From contig JQIT01000007.1 in assembly GCA_000830255.1 (NCBI GenBank), positions 112,099-176,098 of the forward strand: 64,000 bases of DNA, in the 5' to 3' direction. The translations under genes were made by a program, and so were the position numbers. Below the pieces are notes generated by a model. That model was not told where the DNA came from, did no database searches, and worked only from the letters and a program-made list of their open reading frames with translations. Source of the DNA: Sulfuricurvum sp. PC08-66. GTDB taxonomy: Bacteria; Campylobacterota; Campylobacteria; Campylobacterales; Sulfurimonadaceae. Positions 62,562-64,000 of the stretch are shown here, piece after piece; within the stretch, counting starts at the first letter, position 1, and every line of letters starts with the position of its first letter.

Positions 62562-63075
62562 AATAGGCATTATCACCGCATCTGACCGTGCCAGTGCAGG
62601 CATTTATGAGGATATATCAGGCAAGGCGATTATTGCGGCGCTCGATGAGTATCTGGTCACGCCCTATGAGGCAGTTTATCGCGTCTTGCCCGATGATCAA
62701 TCGACCTTGGAAGCGACCATGCGTGAATTAGCCACGATGAAGTGTGCGCTTATTGTCACGACAGGGGGCACAGGTCCAGCACCCCGCGATGTGACTCCAG
62801 AAGCTACCGAAAAGGTGTGTCAAAAGATGCTTCCAGGGTTTGGAGAGCTGATGCGTCAGGTGAGCTTGCAGTATGTTCCGACGGCGATTTTGTCACGTCA
62901 AACAGCAGGTATTTGCGACCAGTCGCTCATCATCAATCTTCCGGGTAAACCCAAATCGATACGAGAGTGTCTCGATGCGGTCTTTCCTGCGGTGCCGTAC
63001 TGTATCGACCTCATTGGTGGACCCTATTTGGAGTGCAACGAAGCCAATATGAAGGCGTTTCGTCCCAAATCCTAG
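62554..63075 (+). CDS. mog: molybdopterin adenylyltransferase
   Basis: The 173-residue protein is of the MoaB/Mog family: GIITASDRASAGIYEDISG at the start, TTGGTGPAPRDVTPEAT near 70 and NLPGKPKSIRECLDAVFPAVP. It adenylates molybdopterin before metal insertion. It overlaps bioV and ends 4 bp over the convergent TRAP gene (CTAG). Molybdoenzymes are common in this group. Confidence 0.92.
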   Translation: MIKIGIITASDRASAGIYEDISGKAIIAALDEYLVTPYEAVYRVLPDDQSTLEATMRELATMKCALIVTTGGTGPAPRDVTPEATEKVCQKMLPGFGELMRQVSLQYVPTAILSRQTAGICDQSLIINLPGKPKSIRECLDAVFPAVPYCIDLIGGPYLECNEANMKAFRPKS

Positions 63076-64000
63076 CGTAGGTTGAGGTAGTGTCCTAGAC
63101 CAACTTGGCTCCACGCTTTGCTCTGATTTAAAAAGCTAAGTGTGTTTTGCCACACACGAGCAAAATCCTCACTCAACGCGCTTTGCTCCACAATCACCTC
63201 TTCGAAAGCTTTTTTGGCGGCTTCCATCACGTCCTGAGGGAAATTGCGTACCTCGATGCCTTTGGCTTTGAGTTCTACCAATGCTTTTCCATTCTCGTTT
63301 GCAAAATCAAATGCCATATGATTGTTGAGTTCGGTAGAGGCTAGCTCGATAATGGCTTGGTGCTCACTGCCTAGACGCTCCCATTTGCGTTTGTTGAGCG
63401 TAAGCTCCAAAATAGAGCCTGGTTCATGCCATCCGCTGTAGTAGTAGGGCGCGACTTTGTAAAAGCCCATACGCAAATCCAACGCGGGTCCCACCCACTC
63501 TGTAGCATCGATAGTAGAGCGCTCTAATGCCGTATAGATATCACCTGCCGCAAGCAAGATAGGATTGACCCCAAGTTTTGCCATGACATCGCCGCCCAAT
63601 CCAGGGATACGCATCTTGAGTCCTTTGAGGTCTGAAAGCTTCTCGATGGGCTTGCGAAACCAGCCACCCATTTGGACATTGGTATTGCCCCCCATAAAAG
63701 GGTAGAGATTGTGTCGTGCATACATTTCTCTCCACAAACTATACCCGTCGCCATAGAGCATCCACGTATTTATCTCTTCAGCGGTAAAGCCAAAAGGGGT
63801 ACCTGAAAAGAGAGCAAAGGCACTGTTTTTGCCCTTCCAATAGTAGGGTCCTGAGTGGAACATATCGATTTGTCCCGCGCTAGTCGCGTCAAAAACGGCA
63901 AGAGCAGGTACGAGCGTATCTTTGGGGTAGAGTTTGATTTGAAGTGACCCGCCACTGGCTTGTTCTACACGTGAGGCGAAGCGCTCTACGGCTGTACCCA
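63072..64000 (-). CDS. dctP: TRAP transporter solute-binding protein, DctP type (N-terminus outside window)
   Basis: The frame is open from the window edge to 63072, 309 codons, so the signal peptide and first strands lie outside. The visible part has ISAGQIDMFH-type wording (TSAGQIDMFH), LSDLKGLKMRIPGLGGDVMAKLG near the middle and ATEWVGPALDLRMGFYKVA after it, all typical of DctP-family proteins. It binds carboxylates or related acids in the periplasm for Na-driven uptake. The matching dctQ/dctM genes are not visible. Confidence 0.85.
   Translation of the reverse strand, partial: GTAVERFASRVEQASGGSLQIKLYPKDTLVPALAVFDATSAGQIDMFHSGPYYWKGKNSAFALFSGTPFGFTAEEINTWMLYGDGYSLWREMYARHNLYPFMGGNTNVQMGGWFRKPIEKLSDLKGLKMRIPGLGGDVMAKLGVNPILLAAGDIYTALERSTIDATEWVGPALDLRMGFYKVAPYYYSGWHEPGSILELTLNKRKWERLGSEHQAIIELASTELNNHMAFDFANENGKALVELKAKGIEVRNFPQDVMEAAKKAFEEVIVEQSALSEDFARVWQNTLSFLNQSKAWSQVGLGHYLNLR

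Noticed and set aside
1..64000. tRNA, rRNA and CRISPR arrays
   Set aside because: The few gaps were read on both strands; none holds a cloverleaf, rRNA segment or regularly spaced repeats.

Overview
The window is a dense, almost fully coding stretch of a bacterial chromosome, and everything recognisable points to a flagellated Campylobacterota (former Epsilonproteobacteria). The signs are the helical-shape peptidoglycan carboxypeptidases Csd4/Pgp1 and Csd6/Pgp2 next to era-hslU-hslV-rplI, an FlgS-type flagellar sensor kinase, the order aroB-mscS-mtaB-ftsH-like-bioV also known in Helicobacter-type genomes, and -10 boxes without strong -35 boxes. I favour a free-living relative such as Sulfuricurvum or Sulfurimonas over a host-associated genus. 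That is inference from gene style, not a measured match. No tRNA, rRNA, CRISPR array or complete insertion sequence was seen.

Layout. 1-5.7 kb (minus): rplI-hslV-hslU-era-csd6-csd4 and an unidentified partial gene in one tight operon. 5.8-9.1 kb (minus): a ferredoxin:thioredoxin-reductase-like/rhodanese fusion, argG, an MFS transporter. 9.2-12.3 kb (minus): flaG-fliD-fliS-fliT-like behind a clear sigma-28 promoter, preceded by an LPP20-like lipoprotein. 12.3-14.4 kb: a small acidic protein, a 2OG-Fe(II) oxygenase, an aspartate-type aminotransferase. 14.5-17 kb: an AT-rich accessory block with a BglII-like restriction/cytosine-C5 methylase pair, a two-helix mini-protein and an orphan antitoxin-family gene. 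17-20.4 kb (minus): YchJ-like, pirin, HD-GYP, a small barrel protein, YaeQ. 20.4-22.8 kb (plus): motA-motB-fliP and a terminator. 22.8-38.7 kb: a GGDEF protein, trmA, YhiN-type flavoprotein, rhodanese, then a long plus-strand run (CoA-binding protein, ilvA, WD40 protein, ppx, ilvB, ilvH, lpxD, queC, two small genes) and flgS.

38.7-39.7 kb is a small scar: an AT-rich foreign gene, the tail of a broken outer-membrane-type gene and a nested hairpin repeat, bounded by a 25-bp imperfect direct repeat. 39.6-49.3 kb (minus) is the most unusual unit: one promoter, then a tiny membrane protein, an OmpR-type response regulator, a membrane HD-GYP phosphodiesterase, a LolA-like periplasmic protein, four FtsX/LolC-E-type permeases with a single LolD-type ATPase, and an outer-membrane barrel protein. 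I read it as a trans-envelope lipid or lipoprotein transport system tied to a two-component/c-di-GMP regulator.

49.4-56.3 kb: an Omp85-like barrel, inositol monophosphatase, an AT-rich DUF5677 gene, a DUF6166-HTH protein, a GGDEF-EAL protein and ychF. 56.5-63.1 kb (plus): aroB, mscS-type channel, mtaB, an FtsH-like AAA protein without its zinc motif, bioV, mog. The window ends inside a TRAP solute-binding protein gene. Many genes overlap by ATGA/GTGA (translational coupling), and four convergent pairs overlap by exactly 4 bp at their stop codons.
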